DNA from: Shewanella canadensis
Lineage (GTDB): Bacteria; Pseudomonadota; Gammaproteobacteria; Enterobacterales; Shewanellaceae
NCBI RefSeq assembly: GCF_003966225.1
Contig: NZ_RXNU01000010.1
Coordinates: forward strand, 1 to 64,000
Reading direction: 5' to 3'
DNA: 64,000 nucleotides
The position numbers and the translations under genes are program-made. Positions 63,355 through 64,000 of this stretch are shown here, in pieces. Under the pieces are notes generated by a model. The model had not been told where the DNA came from and searched no databases. It was given only the letters and a program-made list of their open reading frames with translations. The first letter of the stretch is position 1. The number at the start of each line of letters is the position of its first letter.

Positions 63355-63762
63355 ATGCATAAGTTCAGTTTTGGCTGTTCGGTCGAACTTTTAACCAATA
63401 ACATTGCACAGATAACCATAGAGCCGAATGTCGAGGTCACACTCGAGATGCTAGGAGAGTTCGATGAATATATGAGTACAATATTCAATCACGACTTCGC
63501 CTTACTTATTGATAAACAAAATAATTACAGCTATTCCTATGAAACACTTCTATGTATGGGATCACAAGAAAACCTAAAGGCAACGGCGGTGGTTTTTTAT
63601 GATGAATCCGATGCCAAGCTCCCCCCACAATTCGCGGAAATGAGACAGGTTGATCAGCTCAATATCCAACTTTTCTCGGGAGCTAACATTGGAACCCAAA
63701 AAGCATTGAATTGGCTTGAGCATCAACTATGCACAGAAAAAAAAGTCGAACTTTCATATTAG
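63355..63762 (+). CDS. Hypothetical protein, STAS/SpoIIAA-like in appearance
   Basis: A 135-residue soluble protein with AGGAAG before the ATG. The alternation IAQITIEPNVEVTLEML, FALLIDKQNNYSYSYETLL, LKATAVVFYDE and a last helix KALNWLEHQL is reminiscent of a STAS-like fold, but no family signature is certain. No neighbour on the same strand within the window. The final 238 bp after it show no gene. Confidence 0.6.
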   Translation: MHKFSFGCSVELLTNNIAQITIEPNVEVTLEMLGEFDEYMSTIFNHDFALLIDKQNNYSYSYETLLCMGSQENLKATAVVFYDESDAKLPPQFAEMRQVDQLNIQLFSGANIGTQKALNWLEHQLCTEKKVELSY

Positions 63763-64000
63763 AAACAGTTCTCAAATAGAGACGAATTTTCATAAAAAAG
63801 AGTCTCCAAAACTCGTAGAACGCTAAGTTTCAGACCTAATACTCTGAAAATATCTTTGTGTATCTATCTTAATGTTTTGTATCTCAATCAATTCTCTGTA
63901 TTGAGCCTTTCTGCCTTTGTCACAACTTTGCAAGGTCTTTAAGCAGGATTAACAAATACAAGTGAAAAGCAAAGACGGAGATAGCTCTACGACCGGAGTC

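Overview
The window reads as a gammaproteobacterial chromosome, most likely Shewanella. The evidence is the cutA-dsbD, fxsA, galK/galM, ssb-yajR-uvrA and deaD genes, the paired Gram-negative porins, a DUF3149 mini-protein, and Shewanella-like protein sequences throughout. The left 22.7 kb is accessory DNA; from about 22.8 kb rightwards it is ordinary core chromosome with small scars.

Accessory block A (1-5.1 kb): the end of an IS256-family element cuts a metallophosphoesterase gene. Next comes a tyrosine recombinase overlapping a double-AAA ATPase, followed by DUF6641-like and DUF2787-like proteins and a small unknown protein. Block B (5.2-11.0 kb, minus strand): a tightly coupled three-gene operon of a membrane-anchored TerB-family protein, a BrxD-like (DUF2791) ATPase and an Lhr/BrxHI-like helicase. 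This looks like a compact defence or DNA-processing system without the rest of BREX.

Block C (11.3-22.75 kb) lies between two 164-bp direct repeats containing the 3' half of tRNA-Leu(CAA) and its terminator, which look like attachment sites. Inside are a truncated integrase joined to an IS66 scrap, an AllS-like LysR regulator, and a catabolic operon. The operon encodes a biuret-hydrolase-like cysteine hydrolase, AllH/AllF/AllG-like carbamoyltransferase subunits, carbamate kinase, a stand-alone allophanate-hydrolase C-domain-like protein and an NCS1 permease. A Tsx/OmpK-like channel and a truncated uridine phosphorylase follow. The genes fit uptake and energy-yielding breakdown of an N-carbamoyl compound such as oxalurate or biuret/allophanate, with carbamoyl phosphate converted to ATP, CO2 and ammonia. 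A perfect CRP-type palindrome sits upstream of the operon.

Core region (22.8-64 kb): tRNA-Leu; a DUF3149 mini-protein; a SieB-like membrane protein; a sensor kinase; pepT with degenerate tandem copies of its own 3' end; tcdA; two tandem porins; tpm; a protein kinase; fxsA; cutA-dsbD; and a CPA2 antiporter. A galactoside cluster follows (PD40 protein, exported GH2 beta-galactosidase, SSS symporter, galK, galM). Then come a quinone oxidoreductase, ssb, yajR, a 266-bp MITE-like element, uvrA, an M28 peptidase lipoprotein, deaD, an alpha/beta-hydrolase-like protein, a divergent VOC/MarR pair, and a remnant of an LhgO-like oxidoreductase.

All family assignments come from reading the protein sequences and remembered family signatures; no database search was run.
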